Shown: positions 7,439-13,691 of the stretch, piece after piece
Position numbering within the stretch: the stretch's first letter is position 1
Layout: each line of letters opens with the position of its first letter
The notes under the pieces: generated by a model
The model's input: only the letters and a program-made list of their open reading frames with translations
What the model was told of the DNA's origin: nothing
Databases searched by the model: none
Translations under genes and position numbers: made by a program
NCBI GenBank assembly: GCA_022181005.1
Contig: BQMV01000012.1
Location: 1 to 15,864 of the forward strand
Length of the DNA: 15,864 nt
Direction: 5' to 3'
DNA from: Anaerolineaceae bacterium
GTDB lineage: Bacteria > Chloroflexota > Anaerolineae > Anaerolineales > Villigracilaceae

Positions 7439-8704
7439 CTATAAGATGACGCTTTGCAATGCGTCGCCAGATCCGGTAATGCGAATTTCATCCACCTCGT
7501 TCCAGCGCGGCGACTCGGCAAACGCTTGCACGCGCAGGTAATTTCCGGTAAACCCTTCCATGCGCCAGCCGCGTTCGCTCATCGCCGAGGTCGATTCCCA
7601 TAACGCGGACGCTTTCCGCCCGATAAATTTCTGACGATACGCTTTTGCCGACTCGTCCAGAACGGCACGCAAGATGTGATTCCGTTCCTTTCGGGCTTCA
7701 AGCGGAATCTGATTCTTCATCTTTGCCGCCCCGGTGCCCGGGCGCGACGAGTAGGTGAAGACGTGTCCGCCGGCGAAGTCTATCTCTTTGACGAAGTCAA
7801 GCGTTTGCGCGAACTCCTCTTCAGTTTCGCCGGGAAAGCCGGCAATAACGTCGGTTGTGATCGCAACGCCGGGAATCGCCGCGCGCGCGGCGGCGATCAA
7901 CTCACGGAATGGCGCGACGCGGGTATGACGGCGCATTCGCTTGAGTGTCGCGTCATTCCCCGCTTGGAGCGGCAGGTGGAGGTGCGGCATTAGACGGGCG
8001 TCTTCCCAGAGCGCGAAGAATTCGGCGTTTAAGTCCCAAGGTTCAAGCGAAGAAAGCCGCAGGCGCGGCGCATCCGTTTCGCGCAAAATCGCTTCGATAA
8101 GTTGAGTCAAATGTAGATTAAGCTCGTACCCCCACGAGCCGAGATGCACGCCTGTTAGGACGATCTCTTTCGCGCCGCCGTCGAGCGCGAACTGAATGTC
8201 TTGAACAACATCGGCAATTCTGCGACTGCGCGCTTCGCCGCGCGCGACGGTAGTGATGCAAAATGTGCATTGATTGTTGCAGCCGTCTTGCGCTTTAATG
8301 AAGGCGCGCGTGCGGCGATGTAGGCCAGGCAACGGCCGACGCGCAAGCGGTTCCAGATCAAACGTTTCTTGCGGAAGTTCGAGGATGTCGGCGACAAGAT
8401 GGTCTTTGCGGTCGTTCGCGACGACGCGTTTCACGCTGGGCAGTTGTAGCGCGCGTTCGGGTTGAAGCGTCGTCCAGCAGCCGGTAGCAACGATGTCTTC
8501 TACGCCCGCGCGAGAGATGCGACGGATGCGATTGCGCGAGACAGAGACGGCGTCGCTGGTTACTGCGCACGTGTTGACGACCGCCATGTCGGCGAGTTCG
8601 GCGGAAGCGACGATCTCATGTCCGGCGGCGCGAAATCCACGCGCCATATTTTCAATCTCGCTTTGATTGAGGCGGCAACCAATGGTGTCGAGGAAAATTT
8701 TCAT
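7439..8704 (-). CDS. mtaB: tRNA (N6-threonylcarbamoyladenosine(37)-C2)-methylthiotransferase
   Basis: MtaB is a radical-SAM iron-sulfur enzyme that adds a methylthio group to t6A at position 37 of tRNAs reading ANN codons. The 421 residues carry the N-terminal UPF0004 domain with C10, C46 and C76 as ligands of one 4Fe-4S cluster. The radical-SAM motif CNNQCTFC gives C142, C146 and C149. SAM-domain strands follow (TGVHLGSWG, RLSSLEPW, HLPLQAGND, TTDVIAGFPGET). A short TRAM-like RNA-binding tail occupies about 365-421. The start sequence MKIFLDTIGCRLNQSE favours MtaB over MiaB or RimO, but this is family recognition, not proof. Its ATG overlaps the TGA of the upstream lipoprotein gene as ATGA, with no clear Shine-Dalgarno, so translation is probably coupled. 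Confidence 0.9.
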   Translation of the reverse strand: MKIFLDTIGCRLNQSEIENMARGFRAAGHEIVASAELADMAVVNTCAVTSDAVSVSRNRIRRISRAGVEDIVATGCWTTLQPERALQLPSVKRVVANDRKDHLVADILELPQETFDLEPLARRPLPGLHRRTRAFIKAQDGCNNQCTFCITTVARGEARSRRIADVVQDIQFALDGGAKEIVLTGVHLGSWGYELNLHLTQLIEAILRETDAPRLRLSSLEPWDLNAEFFALWEDARLMPHLHLPLQAGNDATLKRMRRHTRVAPFRELIAAARAAIPGVAITTDVIAGFPGETEEEFAQTLDFVKEIDFAGGHVFTYSSRPGTGAAKMKNQIPLEARKERNHILRAVLDESAKAYRQKFIGRKASALWESTSAMSERGWRMEGFTGNYLRVQAFAESPRWNEVDEIRITGSGDALQSVIL

Positions 8705-9336
8705 GGTTGCAGCGCTATAAAATTATCGAACAATAAATCGGCGCTGGGTTGGGCGAACGAACCCGCCAGTACGCCTACATCGCCGCTGGCAAGGTCGGCG
8801 TCTTTAGCGCCGGCGATGAGATTGTAGTTAATATAGAACGCGAGCGAATCGCCGATGCAATCGGCGCGCAAATGATTGACGGAATCAGCCTGAATCAATT
8901 CAGAGGCTTGCATTTCATTCTGCCCTAACAGCGTCGTTTGTCCGGCGATAAACTTCCCGATAGCGTAGTATCCGTCGTTTGAGATCATGAAGAAGTAGTA
9001 ATCGCCTTTTTGATAGCGGCAGATGATGGCGGCGCGATTTTCCATTGGACCTCCCAAACGCGCGACGTCTACTTCGATGCGTGCGTCGTGAAAATCTTTT
9101 TGCGGCGTAGACCAGAAATTCATCTGCGGCTGGCGAACCAGCATGCGGTATCCGCCTTGATCGTAATCCATAACGCCGATCTCGTTGGCGAGCCGACGCC
9201 AGCCGCTTTCGTTGTTTTCAAATTCATCCTGAAAGAGAACCGTCCCCGAAGGCGGCAAAGGCGTTGAAGCGGCAGAAACAGGAACGCATGCGGCAAGCAG
9301 GAAAACAATCATACCGAGAGTATACGAAGACTTCAT
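8701..9336 (-). CDS. Small surface lipoprotein with lamin-G/concanavalin-like domain
   Basis: With the ATG at 9336 the product has 211 residues and a textbook lipoprotein signal: K2, a hydrophobic stretch (YTLGMIVFLLAAC) and a lipobox LAAC with C17. After a Ser/Pro-rich spacer, residues of about 33-211 form a beta-rich domain beginning LFQDEFENNESGW and ending ADLLFDNFIAL. This pattern is common in secreted lectin- or glycosidase-like jelly-roll domains (the DUF1080 type). No catalytic residues can be named. Binding of a sugar or surface polymer is a guess. The frame is open to a TTG at 9363 that overlaps the upstream TPR stop as TTGA. That start also gives an acceptable signal peptide, so the true start is uncertain. 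It lies between the TPR gene and mtaB, overlapping mtaB by 4 bases. Confidence 0.8.
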   Translation of the reverse strand: MKSSYTLGMIVFLLAACVPVSAASTPLPPSGTVLFQDEFENNESGWRRLANEIGVMDYDQGGYRMLVRQPQMNFWSTPQKDFHDARIEVDVARLGGPMENRAAIICRYQKGDYYFFMISNDGYYAIGKFIAGQTTLLGQNEMQASELIQADSVNHLRADCIGDSLAFYINYNLIAGAKDADLASGDVGVLAGSFAQPSADLLFDNFIALQP

Positions 9337-9343
9337 GCGGTGA

Positions 9344-9349
9344 ATTTTA
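9344..9349 (-). promoter_or_regulatory. Possible -10 box before the lipoprotein ATG
   Basis: On the minus strand TAAAAT lies 7 bases before the ATG at 9336, followed by TCACCGC. Nearly the same string (TATAATTTCACCGCA) precedes the mutS2 ATG. No -35 is visible at normal spacing, and the gene can also be read from the TPR transcript, so this is tentative. Confidence 0.35.
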
Positions 9350-9359
9350 TCATGCTGGG

Positions 9360-10739
9360 TCAAGGAAGCCTTTGACGTAGAACTGCGTCGGCGTCCGGGT
9401 TTCCGAGATCGCGCGCGTGAATTAAGCTTTCGAACGCGCGTGGGCGGTCGCCGATTTGAAGATAAGTCAGACCGAGATGAAAGCGAACGGACGCATTCAA
9501 CGGGTCAATCTTCAACGCGTCTAAGAGCGCCTGTTTCGATTCAGGGTAACGCCCGGCGAGATACAGCAGCCATCCTAACGTATCAAGGGTATCCGCATCG
9601 CGTACGATGACCACGGCGCGCTGCGCGGCGGGGACGCCCATATCGTCCAATCGAATGCCTTGCCGCCCGCAAAATTCTGCGAGCGCGCGCCAATAGTCGG
9701 CGCTTTCTGGCGCAAGCGCAACTGCGTATTCGAACGCGTCTAATGCACGGATTAGGTCGCCGCTCAGCGCATAGGCGTTGCCCAACGAAATGAAACGCGC
9801 GGGGTCATCCGGCGCAAGTTGCGCGGAAGATTCAAATTCGCTCGTTGCGCGGCGCTGATCGCCGATCCGTTGGAAGTACATGCCGCGTAAACTGCGCACA
9901 ATGGACGAATTCGGATTCAATTCTAATGCGCGATTTAATTCCACGTCTCCGGCGCGCCCTGTGCGCTGATTTGCCTCTCCCAGCCAAGCCCACGCCTCAG
10001 CGTTTGCCTCGTCTGCACGGATAGCGGATTGGAACGCAGCGCGCGCCAAACTCCATTCGTTTACTGAGCCGAGCCCCGCTCCAATGACGACGAATTTCTG
10101 CGAAGGCGAATCCGCTGAGGCAGCTTTGCTCAAGACGGAATGAAGCGTTTGGACCGGCAAGACAAATTGAGGGTCGAGGTTGGAAGCGGCGAGCAGTTCG
10201 GACGTTGCGTGTTCAGGATCAGTGAGCGCCAATAACAGTCCAAGGCGATAATGCACCGGAGCATCTTGCGGGCGCTGGACGGCTTGCATTTGCAGATAGC
10301 GCGCGGCGCTATCGAACTCTTCCTGCAATAACGCTGCGCCCGCCATCCGCGAATACAATTCGTTTGAGATTTGCCCTGCGGCAAGAGCCTGACTCCAAAT
10401 TTCGCGCGCGCGCGCTGTATCGCCGTTTAGGTAGTTAACGTCGCCCCACTCCGTCCAGCCTTCGGCGGAAAGCGCGCTTTTGTTGGATGCAGCGAAATAC
10501 ATCGCGTCGGCGAAGGCGTATTCTTCCGCGTGATAGTAGGCTCGTCCAGCTAGTTCGTACAGATCGGCGCGCCACGGCAAAAGTCGCGCCGACTTGGCGT
10601 AGCGACTCGCCTTATCGGCGTACGTCGCCGCCGCTTCGGCTTGACGGATTTGCGAGTATCCACTCCAGACGATTGGCATGGAAACCGCCAGAAGAAGCAG
10701 TACAAAGATAAACGCCGATCTTGCGGCAGTGCGTCGCAT
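9360..10739 (-). CDS. Membrane-anchored TPR protein
   Basis: This 459-residue protein has two arginines at positions 2-3, an N-terminal hydrophobic helix at about 9-27 (uncleaved anchor or signal), and then tetratricopeptide repeats nearly to the end. Repeats visible include EGWTEWGDVNYLNGDTARAR, EAWAWLGEANQRTGRA, FISLGNAYALSGDLIRALDA, DTLGWLLYLAGRYPESKQAL and VRFHLGLTYLQIGDRPRAFES, each with the small-residue/aromatic spacing of TPR helices. TPR arrays bind other proteins; the partner is unknown. With its helix it probably faces the outside of the cell membrane. It is the first gene of a unit with the lipoprotein and mtaB. Its TGA overlaps the alternative TTG start of the lipoprotein. No enzyme domain is visible. 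Confidence 0.85.
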   Translation of the reverse strand: MRRTAARSAFIFVLLLLAVSMPIVWSGYSQIRQAEAAATYADKASRYAKSARLLPWRADLYELAGRAYYHAEEYAFADAMYFAASNKSALSAEGWTEWGDVNYLNGDTARAREIWSQALAAGQISNELYSRMAGAALLQEEFDSAARYLQMQAVQRPQDAPVHYRLGLLLALTDPEHATSELLAASNLDPQFVLPVQTLHSVLSKAASADSPSQKFVVIGAGLGSVNEWSLARAAFQSAIRADEANAEAWAWLGEANQRTGRAGDVELNRALELNPNSSIVRSLRGMYFQRIGDQRRATSEFESSAQLAPDDPARFISLGNAYALSGDLIRALDAFEYAVALAPESADYWRALAEFCGRQGIRLDDMGVPAAQRAVVIVRDADTLDTLGWLLYLAGRYPESKQALLDALKIDPLNASVRFHLGLTYLQIGDRPRAFESLIHARDLGNPDADAVLRQRLP

Positions 10740-10745
10740 AGAATG

Positions 10746-10751
10746 ATTATA
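10746..10751 (-). promoter_or_regulatory. -10 box of the TPR-lipoprotein-mtaB unit
   Basis: On the minus strand a perfect TATAAT lies 6 bases before the TPR ATG at 10739. There is no Shine-Dalgarno between them, so the transcript would begin at or beside the ATG. The -35 is not recognisable. It is divergent from the mutS2 promoter 80 bases away. Confidence 0.55.
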
Positions 10752-10828
10752 GCCGTAAGGCGAGCGCGCGTTGAGAAAAGCATCTAGATTTACGAACTAT
10801 ATCATTTTTCGTTTCGGCGCTCTCCGTT

Positions 10829-10834
10829 TATAAT
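10829..10834 (+). promoter_or_regulatory. -10 box of mutS2, apparently leaderless
   Basis: A perfect TATAAT is followed by TTCACCGCA and then the mutS2 ATG at 10844, a 9-base gap with no Shine-Dalgarno. The expected start point would be 1-3 bases before the ATG. The -35 region (about 10806-10811) is T-rich but not a clear match. Confidence 0.55.
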
Positions 10835-10843
10835 TTCACCGCA

Positions 10844-13339
10844 ATGGATTCTAAAACCCTGCAAGTCCTTGAATATCACAAAGTCCGCGAACGGCTCAAA
10901 GCCTTTTGCGATTTTTCCGCTTCGATGGAACTCGCGCTCGCCCTCGAACCGACCGATTCGTTCGACCTTGCGATTGCCCGCCTCGCCGAGACGACTGAGG
11001 CGCGTCTGTTATTTTCGACGAACGACAGTATCGGCATCGGCGGCGCGCATGACATCCGCCCAGCCGTCCACCTCGCCGCGCGCGGCGGCGTGCTCGACCC
11101 CCAACAACTGCTGGATATAAAATCCACGCTGATTTCGTGCCGCGAGTTGAAGAAATCGCTCGAGCGCAAAACGGATGAGTACCCGCGTCTCTCCCACATT
11201 GCGGTTGGTTTGCCCGACCCCCACGGAATCGTGGACTCGATCACGCGCATCCTCTCGGATCGCGGCGAAGTGCTGGACTCCGCCTCGCCAAAGTTAGCCG
11301 ACCTGCGCCGTGAAATAAAAATCGCGCACGGGCGGTTGATGTCGCGCCTGCAAAAATATCTCACCGAGTCTGCGAACAAACTGCAAGAGCCGATCATCAC
11401 CCAGCGCGATGGGCGTTATGTGATTCCGTTGCGTGCCGAGTTCAAAGGGAGCATCAAAGCCGTCGTCCACGATCAATCCTCCAGCGGCGCGACATTGTTC
11501 GTGGAACCGCTTCCTGTTGTGGAGCTCAACAACGAACTGCGCGAACTCGAATTGAAAGCCCGCGACGAAGAACGAAGAATCCTTGCCGAAGTTTCCGCGC
11601 AAGTCGGCGAACACGCGGAGGAGTTCAAATACGGCGTTGAAAATCTTGCGATGCTCGATTTGATTTTCGCAAAAGCAAAGTATGCGGAGGAGTTGAAGGC
11701 GAGTGAACCGATATTACATGAGATGAAAGAGGAAAGAGGAAAGAAAGTAGAAAGTGGAAAGCCGAAACAAGTAAACAGTGATCAGTCAACAGTGAGTGAT
11801 GAGCAATCGTCAATCGTAAATCGTAAACTTGTGCTGAGCACAGTCGAAGCATCAAAAATCGACATCACTCACGCTCGCCATCCTCTCCTCGATCCTCAAA
11901 CCGTCGTGCCGATTGACATCAACCCGAAAGAAGGGACGCGCGCAATCATCATCACGGGACCGAACACGGGCGGCAAAACGGTTTCGCTCAAAACGGTCGG
12001 CTTGCTCGCCCTCATGGCGCAAAGCGGATTGCACATCCCCGCGCAGAGCGGCTCGGAGATTCCATTTTTTCACAGCGTCTTCGCCGACATCGGCGACGAG
12101 CAATCCATCGAACAATCGCTCAGCACGTTCAGCGGTCACATCACGAACATCATCCGCATCCTCAAACACATTGACCATCGCTCGCTCGTCATCTTCGACG
12201 AACTCGGCGCGGGGACCGATCCGCAAGAGGGAGCGGCATTGGCGCGCGCGATCCTGAGTCACCTGCTCGAAAGCGGATGCACGACTCTCGTCGCGACGCA
12301 TTATCCCGAACTCAAAACATTCGCGCACTCCACCGAAGGCGTCGTCAACGCGTCGTTGGAATTCGACATCAAGACTCTGCGCCCGACATATCACCTCACG
12401 CTGGGACTCCCTGGACGTTCCAACGCGCTCCTCATCGCCCAGCGACTCGGTCTCTCCCAGCCGATCATTGACTCGGCTAAGGGGGAGATTCACCCCGACG
12501 ACCTCCGCGCCGACAAACTGCTCGACGACATCCGCAAGGAACGCAACCGCACCTCGCGCGAACGTCAGAAGTTGGAGAAGGCGCGAGATAGGCTCGAAAC
12601 GCAAACGAAAGCGCTCGAACAGCGACTCGAAAAAATCGAAGACGAGCGACGCGAAGTCCTTGCCAAAACCCGCGCCGAAGGTGAACTTGAAGTGGCGGTG
12701 TTGAGGAGCAACATTGATTCGCTGAAGTCACAACTCAAAAAAGCAAAACAACCTCTTGAAGCGATCAAGTCTATTGAAGAGAAGATCGAAAAAGTTGAGA
12801 CAAAGATCGTCGCACCTGTCGAAAGAAAACCCGACCAATCTCCAATCTCTAATCTCCAGTCTCTGAAGTTGGGCGAACGAGTCACTGTCAGCACGTTGAA
12901 TGCCGAAGGTGTGGTGACAGCCCTCGGTGAGTCCGACGCGGAGGTGCAGATCGGGAGTCTGCGCGTGAGGGCGAGGATGGCTGAGTTGGTGAGGAAGTCC
13001 AGTGAGGTAGTGATCAGTGAGCAGTTATCAGTTCCAAGTTTCAAGTCTCAAGTTTCAAGCGATGTCCTGAGCTCGTCGAAGGGTGCCAAGTCTCCAGGAT
13101 TGGAGTTGAATCTGCGCGGCAAGTTGGTGGATGAGGGACTCGATGAGTTGGAAAAATATTTGGAGCGCGCATATTCGGCGGGATTGTTGTTCGTGCGGAT
13201 CGTGCATGGCAAAGGGACAGGCAAGCTGCGCGACGCGGTGCGCAATGCGTTGAAGGGCAGTGAATACGTCGCATCGTTCGAGGAGCCGAAGGACAACGAA
13301 GGCGGAGCGGGCGTGACGATTGCGAAGATGGCGAAGTAA
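10844..13339 (+). CDS. mutS2: MutS2 family ATPase/endonuclease with Smr domain
   Basis: MutS2 is a MutS-like DNA-binding ATPase linked to suppression of homologous recombination. In some species it also rescues collided ribosomes. The 831 residues show the MutS core and clamp helices (about 1-290), an ATPase domain with Walker A GPNTGGKT (372-379), the signature STFSGHI (427-433), Walker B LVIFDELGAGTD (448-459) and ATHYPEL (484-490). A long charged coiled coil follows at about 553-655, then a KOW-like small domain (about 675-715). A C-terminal Smr nuclease domain lies at about 754-831, with LNLRGK and HGKGTGKLR (788-796). Mismatch-recognition domains are absent, as expected. Three linkers (residues about 297-338, 661-674, 720-752) are low-complexity and look repeat-derived. 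The ATPase motifs are complete. The gene starts without a Shine-Dalgarno. Confidence 0.96.
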   Translation: MDSKTLQVLEYHKVRERLKAFCDFSASMELALALEPTDSFDLAIARLAETTEARLLFSTNDSIGIGGAHDIRPAVHLAARGGVLDPQQLLDIKSTLISCRELKKSLERKTDEYPRLSHIAVGLPDPHGIVDSITRILSDRGEVLDSASPKLADLRREIKIAHGRLMSRLQKYLTESANKLQEPIITQRDGRYVIPLRAEFKGSIKAVVHDQSSSGATLFVEPLPVVELNNELRELELKARDEERRILAEVSAQVGEHAEEFKYGVENLAMLDLIFAKAKYAEELKASEPILHEMKEERGKKVESGKPKQVNSDQSTVSDEQSSIVNRKLVLSTVEASKIDITHARHPLLDPQTVVPIDINPKEGTRAIIITGPNTGGKTVSLKTVGLLALMAQSGLHIPAQSGSEIPFFHSVFADIGDEQSIEQSLSTFSGHITNIIRILKHIDHRSLVIFDELGAGTDPQEGAALARAILSHLLESGCTTLVATHYPELKTFAHSTEGVVNASLEFDIKTLRPTYHLTLGLPGRSNALLIAQRLGLSQPIIDSAKGEIHPDDLRADKLLDDIRKERNRTSRERQKLEKARDRLETQTKALEQRLEKIEDERREVLAKTRAEGELEVAVLRSNIDSLKSQLKKAKQPLEAIKSIEEKIEKVETKIVAPVERKPDQSPISNLQSLKLGERVTVSTLNAEGVVTALGESDAEVQIGSLRVRARMAELVRKSSEVVISEQLSVPSFKSQVSSDVLSSSKGAKSPGLELNLRGKLVDEGLDELEKYLERAYSAGLLFVRIVHGKGTGKLRDAVRNALKGSEYVASFEEPKDNEGGAGVTIAKMAK
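11732..11857 (+). repeat. Repeat-derived in-frame segment inside mutS2 (linker 1)
   Basis: The DNA changes here from ordinary coding sequence to A/G-rich and short-repeat sequence. First come GAAAG/GGAAAG units (11732-11763), then overlapping CAGTGATCAGT / CAGTGAGTGATGAG units (11776-11804), TCGTCAATCGTAAATCGTAAA (near-repeats), and GTGCTGAGCACAGTCGAAG. It encodes a hydrophilic Lys/Ser/Gln-rich stretch (residues 297-338) between the clamp and the ATPase domain. The motifs are of the kind found between genes in Anaerolineae. Confidence 0.6.
12824..12865 (+). repeat. Short repeat-like segment inside mutS2 (linker 2)
   Basis: The stretch contains CCAATCTC-TAATCTC-CAGTCTC, three near copies of a 7-8 base unit (12837-12862). 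It encodes a Ser/Pro/Gln linker (residues 661-674) between the coiled coil and the KOW-like domain. The signal is weaker than in the other two linkers. Confidence 0.4.
13001..13099 (+). repeat. Repeat-derived in-frame segment inside mutS2 (linker 3)
   Basis: This stretch holds AGTGATCAGTGAGCAGTTATCAGTT (written as overlapping CAGTGA/TATCAGT units, 13009-13033), then CAAGTTTCAAGTCTCAAGTTTCAAG-type units (13034-13059) and GTCCTGAGCTCGTCGAAGG (13064-13082). The 10-mer AGTGATCAGT and the CTGAGC...GTCGAAG element are shared with linker 1. It encodes a Ser-rich linker (residues 720-752) just before the Smr domain. Confidence 0.6.
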
Positions 13340-13380
13340 TGGAAGAGGATTAGAGAATTAGAAGTTGAAAGAAGTCGTTG

Positions 13381-13623
13381 ATGTCTCTCGATGATGCGAT
13401 CAAACAAATGACCGCTGCAATCAAAGCGGCTTGCGCGAACGCCGAAGTAAAGATGGCGAAGATGTCGGATGAAGAAGCGCGGCTTTCGGTGTATGCGCCC
13501 GCAAGCGACATGCAGAAGATCAAAGATGCGACCTTTCAACTCGCCATTGAATTACTCAACAAAGAGGGGATGGATATTCAAGTGTTCGTCTACGACAAAG
13601 ACGCGCCGCCTCTCAAAGGATAA
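13381..13623 (+). CDS. Small protein of unknown function (80 residues)
   Basis: I do not recognise a family. The 80 residues form a plausible compact alpha/beta protein. An N-terminal amphipathic helix (DDAIKQMTAAIKAACANAEVKMAKM) is followed by a strand (ARLSVYAP), a long helix (SDMQKIKDATFQLAIELLNKEG) and a final strand (DIQVFVYDKD). There is one cysteine (C18) and no signal or membrane helix. The ATG at 13381 is preferred; the TTG just before it is in frame but unlikely. Only a weak purine stretch (AAGAAG) lies upstream. It follows mutS2 by 41 bases in the same direction and ends at a strong terminator, so it is probably on the mutS2 transcript. The regular helix-strand pattern and G+C-balanced codons support a real gene. 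Confidence 0.7.
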   Translation: MSLDDAIKQMTAAIKAACANAEVKMAKMSDEEARLSVYAPASDMQKIKDATFQLAIELLNKEGMDIQVFVYDKDAPPLKG

Positions 13624-13642
13624 AGAGACAGTTATGAAGAAT

Positions 13643-13672
13643 AAAGACTCTTGCCGATGGCGAGAGTCTTTT
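13643..13672 (+). terminator. Rho-independent terminator of the mutS2 unit
   Basis: AAAGACTCTTGCC (13643-13655) pairs with GGCGAGAGTCTTT (13659-13671) around a GAT loop. It is a 13-base-pair stem with one T-G wobble and no mismatch, ending in a TTTT tract at 13669-13672. The symmetry (A-rich before, T-rich after) means it could also act on the opposite strand. It lies 20 bases after the stop of the small gene and only 3 bases before the thrC -10 element. Confidence 0.85.
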
Positions 13673-13674
13673 CA

Positions 13675-13683
13675 TGCTACACT
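13675..13683 (+). promoter_or_regulatory. Extended -10 of thrC, apparently leaderless
   Basis: TGCTACACT is an extended -10 (TGnTAcAcT) 8 bases before the thrC ATG at 13692. No Shine-Dalgarno is present. The -35 would fall within the terminator hairpin and is not a good match, consistent with reliance on the extended -10. Confidence 0.5.
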
Positions 13684-13691
13684 TGCGAACT

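Noticed and set aside
9337..9363. The TTG at 9363 as the lipoprotein start
   Set aside because: Not excluded, but the ATG at 9336 gives a standard short lipoprotein signal and has a -10-like box before it.
11852..12604. A 250-codon open frame on the minus strand inside mutS2
   Set aside because: It lies opposite the conserved MutS2 ATPase domain, its product is Arg/Asp/Val-rich with no recognisable motif, and it is explained by the codon bias of the real gene.
11732..13099. A CRISPR array or phase-variable tract in mutS2
   Set aside because: Repeat units are short, irregular and lack uniform spacers, and no cas genes are present.
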